This document shows positions 45,142 to 59,100 of a stretch of 64,000 nucleotides of DNA, piece after piece (position 1 is the first letter of the stretch; every line of letters begins with the position of its first letter). The notes below the pieces were generated by a model that was given only the letters and a program-made list of their open reading frames with translations, did no database searches and was not told where the DNA came from. Where the stretch lies: assembly GCF_048128805.1 (NCBI RefSeq), contig NC_136000.1, positions 18,976,946 through 19,040,945 on the forward strand. The letters run 5' to 3'. The position numbers and the translations under genes were made by a program. This stretch comes from Centroberyx gerrardi. Lineage: Eukaryota > Chordata > Actinopteri > Beryciformes > Berycidae.

Positions 45142-46470
45142 AGCGGCGTAACAAGTGGAGAAACAAATGGAAGTCAAGTGTGAACACAACTCCTCATGTT
45201 CTGCCAAGACCTCTTCCTACTTCATTTGCATTTAAAGGACACAGTCTTAAAAATATATATATTATAAAACAAGCATTAAGGAATATATTGTAAAGGAAAA
45301 AAAAAACAACTGCTGACAATTGGTGATTTAAATGCACACTAGAAAAAAAAAATGACTTGTCTTTGTCCTAATTCACTACTGTTCAAATGCATGGGCAGAG
45401 GTTTTAGATCTACTCACCTGGCTTTCTTTGTCCATTGATTTTGGGAGGCTTTTGCCAACCTCTGCTTTAACAAGCGCGTTTAGGAGAAAAAAAAAACTGG
45501 GTGTCATGTGTATGTCCCACTTTTTTTTTTTTTGGGGGGGGGGGGGGGGGGGTCAGGGTGGGAGTTGATGGGAGGGGTGAGGGCGGGGCGGGTGAGTGGG
45601 ATGGGCAGGGAGGAAAGAGCGGCTGGAGCTGGTCAATACGGTATACTTTTTACTTTTCTTTTAACTTTGTTTTCTCGTGTCGCTGTTTGTTTCTTAAAAG
45701 CGGCTAACTGCTAGCCCGTCGTAGACACACACCTGAAGGCAGACCATGGATTCATCCTGTGTGTACAAAGCCCAGCAACAATCATAGCCCTACTTTTTTC
45801 TTTAAATCACATCTGACTTGAACGTTAAATACAAAATAATGATATGACTAAAAATGAAACTGAGCCTGCCACTATCACATTAACATTTGCAACCACTATC
45901 AGTGTAGACCCTAACGTAGGCTTGTGACCGGTGTGGGGCTAAGAGAAAGAGAGGGGGTGGGGCGGTGTGTGTGTGTGTGGAAGGAACAGGACCTTTCCTC
46001 AGTTTTAGGGTATATATGTTTTGTTATCATATCCGGTCTTCTATATTTGGATCTTTCCTGCTATTGCCCTACTAATTACTCTCTGCTTTTTCCTGTTCAT
46101 CATCACAATCTAATGCTCAACGGTTTCCTTCCTCCCCATGGCATTTATTTCAAGAAATAAGGGTTGCATTTGAGTTGTCAGTTGTTTGATGATGTGAGCA
46201 GTGGTCGGGTAGGGGTGGGGTCAAGGGAACGGGCTGTCAGAGGAGATGCTGGGTTATTGCAAGATCAAACTCCAAGAGATCAATGAAGGCTTTGTTTCTC
46301 AGCTGTCACGATTGGTCTTTGGTTGAAAAGTCTGTATTCAATTCACTGTTTGTAAATTCATTCTTTCTATTAATCTGGGGAGGAAATGTTTTCCTGCTCT
46401 CAGAATGCTATGGAAACAGTCCACCTGCATACTTTTGTTTTCTGTAAATAAAATCTGTTGATTAATAAGA
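45142..46470 (+). other. ube2n 3' untranslated region
   Basis: It runs from the TAG at 45139-45141 to a strong AATAAA at 46447-46452 (TGTAAATAAAATCTGTTG). It contains a T13 run directly followed by a G19 run at 45521-45552, and a G-rich stretch continuing to about 45620. Confidence 0.65.
45534..45620 (+). other. G-quadruplex-prone tract in the ube2n 3' untranslated region
   Basis: A run of 19 guanines is followed by eight or more further runs of three to four guanines with loops of one to seven bases, on the transcribed (sense) strand. It would therefore be present in the mRNA. Folding in vivo is inference. Part of the G run could also be a sequencing artefact of a homopolymer. Confidence 0.6.
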
Positions 46471-49400
46471 AAGAGTTGCCCGGGTGTGATTATTTTTAGG
46501 TGTAGAAATAGGCCAGTGGCGTCCAATCATGTGCCATGAATGGTGATTATATTTCCTTCCAACCAATCACCAAGTGTTTTCACTAATTAGTTGTTCCTCT
46601 CTGCTTGAGGTTGTGTCATTCAGTGAAATCAGCTGATGTGTTTGGGTTGAAGGAAAACCTGCAGACTCTTTTCCCTCCATGGCACATGATGGGACACCAC
46701 ATGGGACAGATTAACCAGGCCAAATGTAAGGGGAGTGTGGCAACTAGCGCTACTGCTGGTTGTGTAAATTCATGACAAAGTTCTTATTCATTTGTGTATT
46801 GACAAGTTATTCATTTTACCATGATTGATTGGTTGCATTAACTTTCCCAGAAGAGTTAGCTTTGAATAGATGGCCATAATGCCACTGCAAGTAGAATCCC
46901 TGTCATATTTAATTCACTGTACTCTGTAATGCCATTTCAATCAAATTCCCTATGAAGTTGAGGATTTTCTCAGATTATTGAATGTAATCGGTGGCATTAT
47001 GACTCTCCCTATATTCCACCACAAGCTGAGGACAAACTTTGTGACTGTAACATTTAGAGAAATCAGTCAAACTCACTCTTTAATGTTATAAAGACTATTG
47101 GTGCTTTTGAATTGTAGTATGTGACCAGTAGTATTGCTACTTTTCTGCTGGCAGGGACAGTAGAGCCATCTGGGCAGAGGGGATCTCACAGACTTTGTTA
47201 GCACAGATGGCACATACTTTAGTAATGATGAAGATGAATCACTAAACTGTAATGAGTGCTCAGAACTTGCTGATTACAAAGTACATAATACACGTGAGAT
47301 TGTAACAGCAGTGGGAGAGTTATGCACTTTTGATCTGAACAACGACATCTGCCGAGGACAAGAGCTGTTTTTGTGTTATATGTGTTTGGACACTGCAAGA
47401 ACACTATTAAATGATTGCATTTCCAATCAAATATATTAGGGATTCACTGGTAATGTATAAGCAAATAATGGATCTATCTCATCAATTAAATTGTCAGCCA
47501 ATCAATCAACCAATCTTTGGGCAGTAGTTGCCCCTAAGGCTGGGGGCCTACTTTCCTTGAAACAGATGGCATATACCTTGAGCTGTTTCAAATTAGTCCT
47601 ATAGCTTTGTTAATTATCCAAAGCTCTTTGGCTACTGACACACATCCTTCAGATTTAAACATGCTTTTGTTCCATCCTTCCTTAATTAACCTAATCCCGA
47701 TCATTTGATGTTCCATAACTATAAGATTATCTCCTGACTGCCTTTCCGGATAGGGCTACATGCTCTCAATCAGCTGGCAACTTTATGACTCAAACAACCA
47801 TCTTGTGACAAATTCCAATGAGGTTCCAGAGGTTGGGTTGTAAAATAATATATAGCCTATATTTTTTTAGGTTTAGGGTGAAAAATTTAGTAGCCAACCA
47901 GAGGCTGTAGGATTTTTGGATTTGAATATGATTTTAACTGGTTAGTGATCTTTTATTTCTCTCATTATGTACTTCTCTGTAATGTAAACTCATAATAATC
48001 TTCCTCTATGGTAGCCTTGTAGTGTCACAGAGTTAATTCTGGGCACCACCTTATTTTTCTATAGCCTACATGCTCCCACTTGATCACTATCCAAAAACAC
48101 TATTACTTTCCACTATTACTTGTTGCAAATGAATGTTTGATACTCAATATTTCATCAGGGAATATTTGTGAAGCCATTTGTGAACACATTTGTGAACACT
48201 TCGCAACGTTTTCGCCGCTGAATACGCCCCTCGACAGTAAACAGACCAACTTTACCCGCTAGAGGGAAGCCCTGTGCTTTCTAACCTTTGCTTGGTATTA
48301 CAACACTTTACCTACTGCAGGTTTCACCTACAAGGGACATTAAATATCCAGCGAGTGTTACCACCAGGCTGTTTCACTTCAATGAGTGTGGTTTTCAAGC
48401 ATGTGTTCATTTTTGTGTGTGTAGGAACGAAGACTTTAACTTACAGTAGAAAATTGCCCTAGAATGAACTGTTGTTATGCTAGTTGCCCCTGTGACTGAA
48501 TATTTAGAGGCATCGTATACTGATTAGCTTCTGAGAAAACAGCTGGAAATAGGCTCGTGCCTCCTCCAAGTCCTATCGGAAATATCGTAAAGCCCATGAA
48601 CGATCCAATAGGGTGGTAAATTCGACTGGGAAAGAGGGAAATTTGGGGGGAGAGACCATGAGAGCGGTGTCAACAACCGATAGTAAAATTATGTATGCAA
48701 CAACTATTGGCCACTAAATTAATTAAAACACCAGTTACAATCCTGATGTGTATTTTATCCTCTCCACCCCACTGCTGCAGCACAAAGTAGCTCTGTGCCG
48801 CTTCATTTCCAAAATAAAACAACAGCCACCAGCAGCCACTCTTTTTAAGGGTCCATTTTGTTATTATTTCCAACTAAAGGCACTTGAGTCGTAGTTCCTA
48901 GTTCGGAACCAGCAGCTTACTAGCAGCACTTGAAAGCAGCATTAGTCATTCCGAGAAAGTCACTGAAAGGCATCACGCACGCAACGTTTTAATGATTACT
49001 AAGCAACCGTATCGAACACGGCCATGTTGAGTTGCCTGCTGTATAAAGGCACTTCATTCATGCTTCGCTTGGAAATCGCCGTGTTAATAATGAACATCTA
49101 CTCAGTCTTTAACGCAACGTAGGTGCTGATAGGCAGTTTGGCATCGCACTGTTGCGCAGCTCTGAGGTCAGCTGGTAGCTGCTCACTGACCACAGATGTG
49201 AGTGAGTTGTAGGGACATGCATGTTGACAACGGCACCAAACCACGATGGTAGGTAGAGTATACGAGCAGATACACTGTAATATCGTTTCATAGCCTAGGA
49301 ATGAATAAAGTGCACAGTTTTTAATTGGGATTGTCGGAGGAAGTGCTTGGGAATATAGCGGTGATCCACTGCTGCTCTCCTACTCTCGGACGGCCGAAGG

Positions 49401-49479
49401 CACTTCGTCCGGTTGGATCCTGATTTCGATTTTTCCTCAACATTTTGACGCTTTCCTGGCACTCGGAAACTGGGAATAT
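46471..49479. other. Intergenic region and nudt4 upstream sequence
   Basis: AT-rich, without recognised exons. Copy B of a dispersed repeat lies at 48722-48840. The nudt4 promoter and 5' untranslated region must lie in the last few hundred bases, where CpG content rises (49375-49460). No TATA box was identified. Confidence 0.45.
48722..48840. repeat. Dispersed repeat, copy B
   Basis: Partner of the copy at 3185-3300, same orientation, with the blocks AAAACACCAGTTACA, ATTTTATCCT, CACAAAGTAGCTCT and AAACAACAGCC in the same order. It lies about 0.65 kb upstream of the nudt4 start codon. Confidence 0.5.
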
Positions 49480-49911
49480 ATGATGAAGTTTAAGCCAAAC
49501 CAGACAAGGACTTACGACGGCGAAGGGTTCAAGAGGCGAGCGGCATGTTTATGTTTCAAGAACGAAAAAGAGGACGAGGTAAGCTGTGTCTATCATATAA
49601 AACCCCCTTGTCTGTGTCTGTCGAGGGCCGAAGTTGGTTGTTTTAAAACTGTTTACGCTAGTATTTATCAGGTCGCAGATGGCAAGACCTTTACTTACAA
49701 GCTATATTTTGACAGAAGATAATTCATTTAGCTCATAAACTTTTGGTGACTCACAATCTCTAGCCTGCTTTTAGATGAAAAGCTTAGATTGTACTGAATC
49801 TGTGAATCTGATAGTATTGCATTGAAACCCAAACCCTTGGAATGAATCCACTGAAGGCTGTAATCCTGCTGGAGAATTTTAGTCTGTTGAGCATATAGAG
49901 ACTGTGTGTGT

Positions 49912-49970
<59 letters not shown>

Positions 49971-52900
49971 ATAGAGCAAGCTAGTATTGCAGCTCTTTAA
50001 GTGAGATGTTGGACAGGGGTGAACACCATCTTGGCTGAAGGGCCAAATATTTGACCTATTAAACAACATGAGGCCTTACAAGTTGGCACCCACTGTAACC
50101 ACCACCCAGCACGAGACCATAATAACACTCTTTCCAGGTTTTTTTTTTTTCCTGTCCAGGAGGAAATCCAGTTATTAAGTGCCTAAGAGTACTGCTACAG
50201 TAAATCTTTTTTCCTCCATAACTCATAACAGGACACCCTCACTGTCCTGACAGTCACTGGTGCCCACACTGAGTTAGAAGAGCCTGTTACATATTTTCAG
50301 TATACTTAAAACTAAGGGCTTATTGGAGGATATATTGTTTCCACCATAGATAACATTTCATAGATCTAATATTGTGTGATTATAAATATTACTGCCGCCC
50401 ATGACGAGTAATGCACCTCAGCCTATAAATACTAGCTGTCATTATGAAATTTTGCATCTACATTCACTGACTGAGGCGGTGTTGGCTTTCCAACACTGGC
50501 CTGAGGCCTCAGCTGTTGTGCTTATTGTACAGGGCCATTTCTATCTGAGGGTCAACGCACGTGTTAATGTGATCACTAACCTTTTGCTGAGGCACCACAA
50601 AAGAGCTGCCATCTCTGCTCTTGGTACATTTCATCCCATTTGCACTCTGGCTTTGATTGTTCCCTAACTGAAAAATAATTGGATTGGAGCCTTGCAGCAT
50701 TTGTGTGCTTAATTTAAAATCAGTCTATACCTGAGCAGGTATAGGGGTTAAAACAAATCAATCTTAAATGAAAGTAGGGAGTTTTAAAGTTTCAGATAAA
50801 ATCAAATCATGCCACCTAACAGGGAAATGTGGATAACAAGGAGCTTTGCACATCTTCACTTTAAATAGTGATTTAAGGGGGCTGCCATAACAAAGTAGGA
50901 GGATTGTATCTATCGCCCAGTGGACACATTCTGTGGCTTAAATTGATCTTTAAGATCAGCAGATAAAGAACATATGCACAGCCTAGAATACTTACTACAT
51001 TGTTTTTGTCATTTGAAGCTGCTGTACTTACGAGGGAATTTGGTCTGGCCAATTGAAATAGTTAAGACTTATCATGATTTAACATGGAAATAGTGGTACA
51101 AAGGGGGGGAGGCGGGGTGTCCTAGATTGTAACGTGTCTGCCTAGTGACGGTAACCCATCTCAGGCCCACATGTGATAGGGGGAGTGGGGTGGAGGGTGA
51201 GTGTTACACTATGTGCTAAACACCAAGTGACCTATCAGCTGCAATTTATAGAAACAAGGTGCAGGCACTAGCTGTCCCCTAACAGATTTACTTTCCTACT
51301 CCGCCTGCTCCCACCCTCTCCTCCTCACCATCACTCTGACTTTCTCTCTGCTGCTTCATCACGGTGTCTCTTTTCTACTCATCTCTCTCATGCCTGTCAC
51401 TCTGTCCTCTTATGGGCTTCCGTGACAGAGTGCTGACATAAATGCTAAAGCCTCTTTGATTATTGATTGATTGGAGAGAAGGAAGTTGAGACTGTCTGAC
51501 ATGCCATGCACCGTCTCACCCATGTCCTTCACTCTCTAGTGTCCTTGCTTTGATTGCATGTTTCACACTTTCTGTGTCAGGCTATCCATCCGCTCTGCAT
51601 GCCTGGTTTACAGTCCTGTCCCCAACATGTCAGTCACTGTGGACGTGAGGAGGCCAGGTGGACAGGAACAGGTCTGCAGACAAACGCTAGACAGGACAAG
51701 GAAGTCAGTGTTGTTTGTACTCAGAAAAATCCATCCGTCTCCTTTCCCCCGTACAGTACAAGGGGAAAACATCTGTGAGTTAGAAGCATGACACATTGTG
51801 TGTAGCCTGGGCGCTTGTAAACTACGATAACAGCACTGTGAGAGATATGAAAATAGGACGCTACTTCTCACTGGTGTGCCAATATTTTTCCTGGGGAAGG
51901 AGCAGCTATATTTACACTGACATTATTAGTTTTTTTTAATTATCTGTTATGTTTTACAAATAATTTCCATATTTTAGAGAGACATTGATGTAAACAACTG
52001 AATTAGGCTAAATGTTTCAAGGTAGCTGTATACTGCAAAATATATTGTCTTTTTTTTTTTTTACTTGTAATTGTGATGTAAATGAAATGACACAACATGT
52101 TTCCACTAGGGATGCACTGAAACCACTTTTTTCACTTCCAGTGATAAATGTAGGCTAAACTTTCAGTACCAGTGAATAGTACTGATCTGGCCCAATAAAA
52201 TCTCTTTGCTTTAATTTCCAACACACAGCCCTTGGTATTACATTTTACCCCACATTGTGCCCCATTATAGCTTTGTATTAGCATAATAAATGTTCACAGT
52301 ATTTGTATTGGTGCAGCCCCAAGTAGTTACAGTGATGTTTTATGGTATATTTTCATCCTAAAGAGATCAAGTGTGGCACACTATAAAGGTCAAATGGACG
52401 TGTTCAGTCTGTGCCCTCACACTGAGGTGTGTTGGTGTCTGTTGGGGTCATTACGCCCGCTCTGCTAAGCTGTTTTGGTTTTCAAGCAGAAAGGCAACTG
52501 CTGATCCAGTGCTTTTTGTAAAGCCTGTTTGGCTGCGAGTCTGTGTGTGTGCGCGTGTGGCTGCATGCGTACGTGCGAGTGCATATGTGTTATACATGCG
52601 TGTGTCAGATTGCACGTGCGTGTGTGTATGCATTTGTATCGGTAAGAGTGCTGTCAATGTTTCTACAACCCCAGGGCTCTGCACACATTTTACGGGGCAG
52701 GGATTCAAATGAACCCCACCCCTGCCCCCATCCTTCACCATCATTCATCAGACATCAAAGTCCTCACACCACATTAATGTTACATAACACCCATCCATCC
52801 CCATTGAATAAACTCCAGTTTGAGAGTTGGTATGCTAAATTAGCTGAAAAAAAATCACTAACTGTAAAGTTCTGTCACATTAGTGATCTCAAGAAGGAAG

Positions 52901-55900
52901 CAAAGTAGAAAGGTGCAATACAGCTTCATGGGCTGCAATACAAGCTTATTCCTATACCTTTCATGTCATTTGGCGTCTTTTTTGTATAATTGTCCATATT
53001 TTAATAATTGTTAAAGATAATGTGAATCATGCACTGCAGTTAAACTGCCATATTCTTATCTTCTTTAACATGGCAGTATTAAGAGTAGGGTAGTTCACCA
53101 GATGGGAAACAGCACTTCCAATTCTGCAGGGTTGAAGGAGTCGGCATACATGGCTATTACAGGTTCAGGCCATTGAACGCAAGATCACATGATAGCAAAA
53201 TCACTTGTACCTCCTATTTGGTCTTACATAAATATTGACATAGTTACCAACGTTTCAAATCGCCTGTTTGTGAGTCTCTCCAGAGGGTTTGTAAGTGTGA
53301 GGACAGAGTAAGAACTGAGCTCTGTGCCTGTTCTCAAAGGTGTGTCGCACCCTGCTTAAATGCATTAAGTATTTACTTCAGTGATCCAAAGCAGTAAACA
53401 GGGACTCTGTGTGATTCCTTGAGTTGCAATTTTATAGTTTGCTAATTCTTGTCAAGGTCTGTTTTTGGTGACATCACCGTTGCTAATTGTGAAATTGTAG
53501 GTGATTTGGATTGGAGTGAAGTGTGTAAACCAATATAACACTTGAATGTAGTGGCTTCTGAATCTGATAGGGCCCTGAGATTTCTCCTGGGTTCTGTCTT
53601 CCTCCTGACCTGGTTACAGAATGAGTTACAGCGAAGTGTCGTGCAGCACGAGGTTTAAAAGAAGCTTCACTCATCATAGTAATTTCTGTGCAATCGAGAC
53701 CAGCTTTGAAGGTGGTGAAAGAGACATCATTAGTGCTCTTCTCAGATCTGTCATACCTCAGTGATCTGGTCTCAGCAGGAATGCAGACACATTATACGTT
53801 GGGGAAACCTGTGCCGGGACGGTTGTGCTTTGTGCTGTACCTGTAGTGTGAAATATGGTAAGAGCTGATCCTTAATCAACCTTTTAATGACAAGAGACTC
53901 ATTAGGGGTTTATCCAGTGCTGGCGAATGTGGCGGCTGCATGTGCCCAGTTTGCTAACAGCAGAATTCAGAAGGTATTCGCACGTGGCTGTAATGTGGGT
54001 CAGTGTGTCACCAGACAGGGCTTAAGGTCAAGAGATTGCAACTCCAGAGGGGTATGTTGCCCTAAAAGACCAAACTGGTTGTGTTTGAGGTCAGTTAAAC
54101 ATAGTCTGTGGTTGCAGTTTTCAGATTAGATTGCTGATTTGTCATCTTTTAGGTTGGGTTAGGTGGGGGTTTTAAAAGGCCTCAAGTTCAGTTCAGAATA
54201 GCTTTATTCTCTTGAAATTATGAAATCGTTTTATTGTCGTTGGTGTTTTAAACTAATTATTTGTTGACAAATTAGCAAATGATGACTGTACTGTAGTTAA
54301 TCCAGGGTTTCTCCTGCTGCTGCCACTCTCCTCACAGTTGAAGAATAAGTCAGTGTGAAGTGCTGGACAAATGAGTGACTCAGATATATTGTTGTAACTT
54401 TCCACAACAGTCTAAAAAGTTAGTTAGTAACCACCAATCTAACAGGGACTGTATTTGTAATGAGCTTTTTTGGAGCTTCAGTCAGTGCTTCTAATGCAGG
54501 AACACCTTTAAATCATAAGCTGATTGATGAACTGGCGTGCTGGTTGCTCCAATCATTCTCTTGTGCGCTCATTTAACTAATTTCGACCATAGGGAGAAGA
54601 AGGTGATAGGTGATATCATGATGCACAGCCAGGCGGTCCTCGCAGCGGTCACGTAGCATTAAATAAACGCAGTGAATGAGTGGTGTGATGTGTGAGATGT
54701 TCCGAACGCGGCACGCTGAATGAATAGCTCCATACTCAGCCGCCACCAGACACCTAGTGGTGAATTTCATAATTCTGAAGTGGGGCATGCCGCTGGCGTG
54801 TTTCTGGCACCCTGGGCTCAGGGACGCTCCCTAGCTGGCAGCAGAGGCCTGACAGAGTCCTCTCTCCTTGGCAGGTGCTGCTGGTGAGCAGCAGTCGACA
54901 CCCGGACCAGTGGATCGTGCCAGGAGGAGGAATGGAGCCCGAGGAGGAGCCGTGTGGGGCCGCTGTCAGGGAGGTGTACGAGGAGGTGAGCTCATCGTCC
55001 AATGTTGGAGGATCGTGAAGAAAATGCACACACACACACGCACACACACACCAGGGTAGGTACTGATTTCAACCCAGGCCTTATTTCACCCCAAGCCTTA
55101 TTTCTAGTTTAGTTTTTAGTTTTTGCCATCAAGACAATTGATTGTGTTCAGAATTTTGTCACTTCACTGTAGAGCTTTTTGTTCCTCCACTTTGTCAGGA
55201 GCACTGCTGTCCAATACACACTCAAAGGGCCAGTTGAGGGTCAGTTGAACCCAAAAAGCGAATAAAATACATCCTTTCAGCACAATAACACGCACACTGC
55301 AGTTTTAGATGTCTTCAGTAGCTACAGTTCAGTCTACAGTTCAGTTATAATAGTCCATTTGATTCTTTTTAATCATTGCTCACACACTTCCTTGTTTTCC
55401 GGTTGCCGGTCTCTGCTACATTCATGTCATATCGGAAGAAGCAGAAGAACAGGAGTTTGTTGCTTCAGCTTGAAAGCGTTCTGTTTTTTCTCACTCACAT
55501 CCAAAACCATTTGTATTTATGAATTTAAAATCAACTATAAACGAACTATAGCAGATATTTCACGTTTTTCGTAACTATAGTTGATTGTATTGATTGTATT
55601 AGTGTGAATATAACTGATAATTTTGATTTTTAATACCTTGGACTGCCGACATTGGTGAATGCGCTGCTATGTTTACCTCTTGTGTTCACACACTTCTGAA
55701 ATTTGTAAAGCAAGGTGGGAGACAACAGAGTCTACAAAAAATCCCACATATCCTACTCGTAATTACAACTAGCAGGTTAATGTGAACGGGTTTTCCCAGT
55801 CGGTAGTTCGTATTTACAGAACATCCAATATGACTTGAACGCAGCACCAGAGTCACCAACAGTCTACTTGCCAACTATAACATTTAATACCACAATATAC

Positions 55901-56138
55901 AAGAGTTTTGGGCAGTGGACAACTGGAAAATTAAGTGTTTTAATCGCTTTTGCGGTTCAGCTGACAGAGATTGCTTTGGCCCTTGAGTGTGTATTTGAGA
56001 GCAGCTCTCCTGACAAAGTGGAGGAACAAAAAACTCTACAGTGAACAAGCCTAAGTGATAAAATTTTGAACACAATCAATCATCATGATGGCAAAAACTG
56101 GGAAAATAATGCCAAGGGTTGAAAATTCCTAGGCTAGA

Positions 56139-56192
<54 letters not shown>

Positions 56193-59100
56193 AATTATCA
56201 TTATCATAAACAGAAAGTGAGGACAGCAGCAATTCACAGCAATTAGAGGTCATCACTGAGCTCCACTGTTTTCAGTATGAGATGCTGCCACTTTTCTACT
56301 TTTCAAGATCCAAATGAGGGATCCAAATTTTGGGGAATGATGCATAGATTACCAGTTAATTGTTCTGTGGTTTAGTGAAGGGGATGCTGGTGCTTGTCCA
56401 GAGTGTCTGGACTGGAGTGGACTGTGAGGTTCTGCCTCAGATAGTAATGTGTTGACAACTTTGAGGTATGGCGGTGACATTTGGAAAGGGTTTCCAGTTA
56501 CCCACATCCTGTGCCTCCTGGAAGAGACATGTTCCTGAATATGGATGAGTTGCAAACCAACTAGGACTGTTGGAAGCGAACATCATGTTTTAATACCCTG
56601 TTGTCAAGTTCAACACATCAGCTTCAAGGAGCCATGTGGTAGTTTTAATTTGCGCAAATGTGAGATTTGTAGCTCCTATCAGGCTAATTCTGTCTAACAT
56701 CTGCTGTTGGTGGAATGAAACTGACATTTCCATGTGTCAGTATTATGCCTTTTTAGTAGAATCCCTACAGCAATTGTAAATAACACTGTTGTTTTGACTG
56801 TGGGCATTTAGTGTTGGAGGAAAATTGCTTCAGATGCACCTTGTCAAAGAATCTCTTGTTGGTGATTATCCCATACTATAGCTAATGTGTCTGGGCTCTG
56901 TTTGTCATATAATCTGGGGTTCCTGGTAATCCAAACTGGCCGTGGGAGTGGCCAAATCTGAATTATGGCACACAGCACGGCTCAAAAGATCCAAACCAAG
57001 CCATGGCCTCCTGGAATGCTGTCATGTGTTACCAGTTTCCCAGCTAGCAACAGGGAGAATTTTTTTCAATAACCTAGTCATACATACCATCAGTATCCTC
57101 TGACTTGGAGCGTGCTGCATGAGCTGCATAGCTCCACTGCCACAGTACAGGATACATGTGAGCTGATCACTGTTCCACAGCTAAATTCAGTGGCCACCCT
57201 CCTCTAAAGTAAATATGGAACATAGTCTGTGCATTAAGCAGAAATGGATCTTGATCAGTGCAATTTACTTTTGTTCAGTGCCCCTCTGCTCCTTAGTCAT
57301 CTCCATCATCCTGTCGTTCAGACTATGTTTACCTGCTCATCTCTGCTATGCCACCTCTGTGGCAATGCTAGGACGCTACCGAGCCCCGGGGTATCGCAGC
57401 CTAAAAATGCTCAATTGAGAATGTGCATGCACATGAGAGCAGAGACATGCTGTTCCTAATACCAGGTCAAGCATTCTTCTGATATTTTGTCTGTCTGAAA
57501 ATATCGCACAGTAGGTGTTCTCATTCAGCTTTTTTAAGTGTTGTATGTTTCTGACAAATTTATCTGCACTGATTTGCAATGCAGTTAATGTTCTGTGTTG
57601 GCAATATACACCACTGTCTAGTGTCTGCTCATTCAAATGTAAATGTATTGGATGACTCTTGATCTGTTTTCTTCCTGCCTGTTTTTCTGCACAGGCTGGT
57701 GTGAAGGGAAAGCTTGGCAGGCTACTCGGGGTTTTTGAGGTAAGCTTGTCAAACTGCCATGGAAGATTTGTAATAAGTTGGCATGTAGCATGTAATAATA
57801 CATTATATAACAATATTTAAAATCCTTTTCAACATTGGTGTTAAGCCTACTCTCATGCTTAGGATGCCATATAGGTGACAGTCCTCATGGGCATTTAGAG
57901 AGTGAAGTGGTTTGCTGCTGTAGTGTCTATAAAAGGTGTCCCGTTGAAACAATACAGTTAATCACTGTTTACATCATGTCTTTATATGAAAGCTTTGCAT
58001 GCAATGCATTGACATGGTTTATTGCAGTGCTATAAAGCAGTCTCTTCATCTAAATCTTTGTAGCACAACCAAGACAGAAAGCACAGGACGTACGTCTATA
58101 TCCTCACTGTGACAGAGACACTGGAAGACTGGGAGGACTCTGTCAACATAGGTATGCTTCTACATTTCTGGCCCTTTAGCCACATTTTTTTAATCATATC
58201 AGTTTTACATATAGTTATAGGTAGAAAAATGAGTTGAAGATGGAGAACAAGCCTTTTGCAACAAATGCAACTCATTTTTCACCAAAATACAGACTTATTT
58301 CACTCGAGCATTTACAGACATTACAAATGTATTTTCTATACAGATTTAAGCTGTCAGCTGTCACATATGGCTTTACTTGTACTAAGAGGTTCTTCAAACC
58401 AATTGGAGTTGATTGAAGTCACCAAACCCATATTTTTGGTTTTGAATGGCAGGTCTACCTTCGTTTACATTTTGAAAAAGGTTTAGTCCGCAAAGACACA
58501 TGAAAGGATGCACACTACAACAATCCTCTCCATTTTAAGTAGCAATTTAGGCCTCTCTCATCACACAATAACAGCATAGGGAGGAGTTTTTGTCAACCAA
58601 ATTCAAGCATTTATGTACACACAGATCATGATGTCATCACACAGATCATAACATTTCATTACACAGTTGTAAGGACATACTTATCCTGCCTCTTGAAGTA
58701 AAGGTAATTGACTTTCTTGGTCTTGTTCTACATCAGTAGAGTTTAACAAAGGTCAAAGACCCCTGTCTCAGTCTCAGGGTACGATCTCACTCATAGGAGA
58801 CCAATAGGCCAACCAGAGCCTGGACTTCTTTGAGCAAGCATTACATTGTGTTAACACTATTTGGTGTATTTTGAGATCATGAACACTTGAAGTTCAATAA
58901 CTTTATGAGTGTGTTCTTGGGTTACAAGCAAATTGCAGCAAAGGTCAAGAACCACTTTTCCCTGCTAATGGAGCCTTTTTTTATATAGCACTGGTTTGGT
59001 CAGTCAGTTTCTATAAAAGCAAACTGGACGCATCTATAATTAGTCTTATCACTGTATGATAATCAGCTTCATTAACTGTAACAAACTACCTTTTAACTAA

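Noticed and set aside
51100-51180. Candidate tRNA gene
   Set aside because: tRNA-like words are present but there is no complete cloverleaf. A SINE fragment is likelier.
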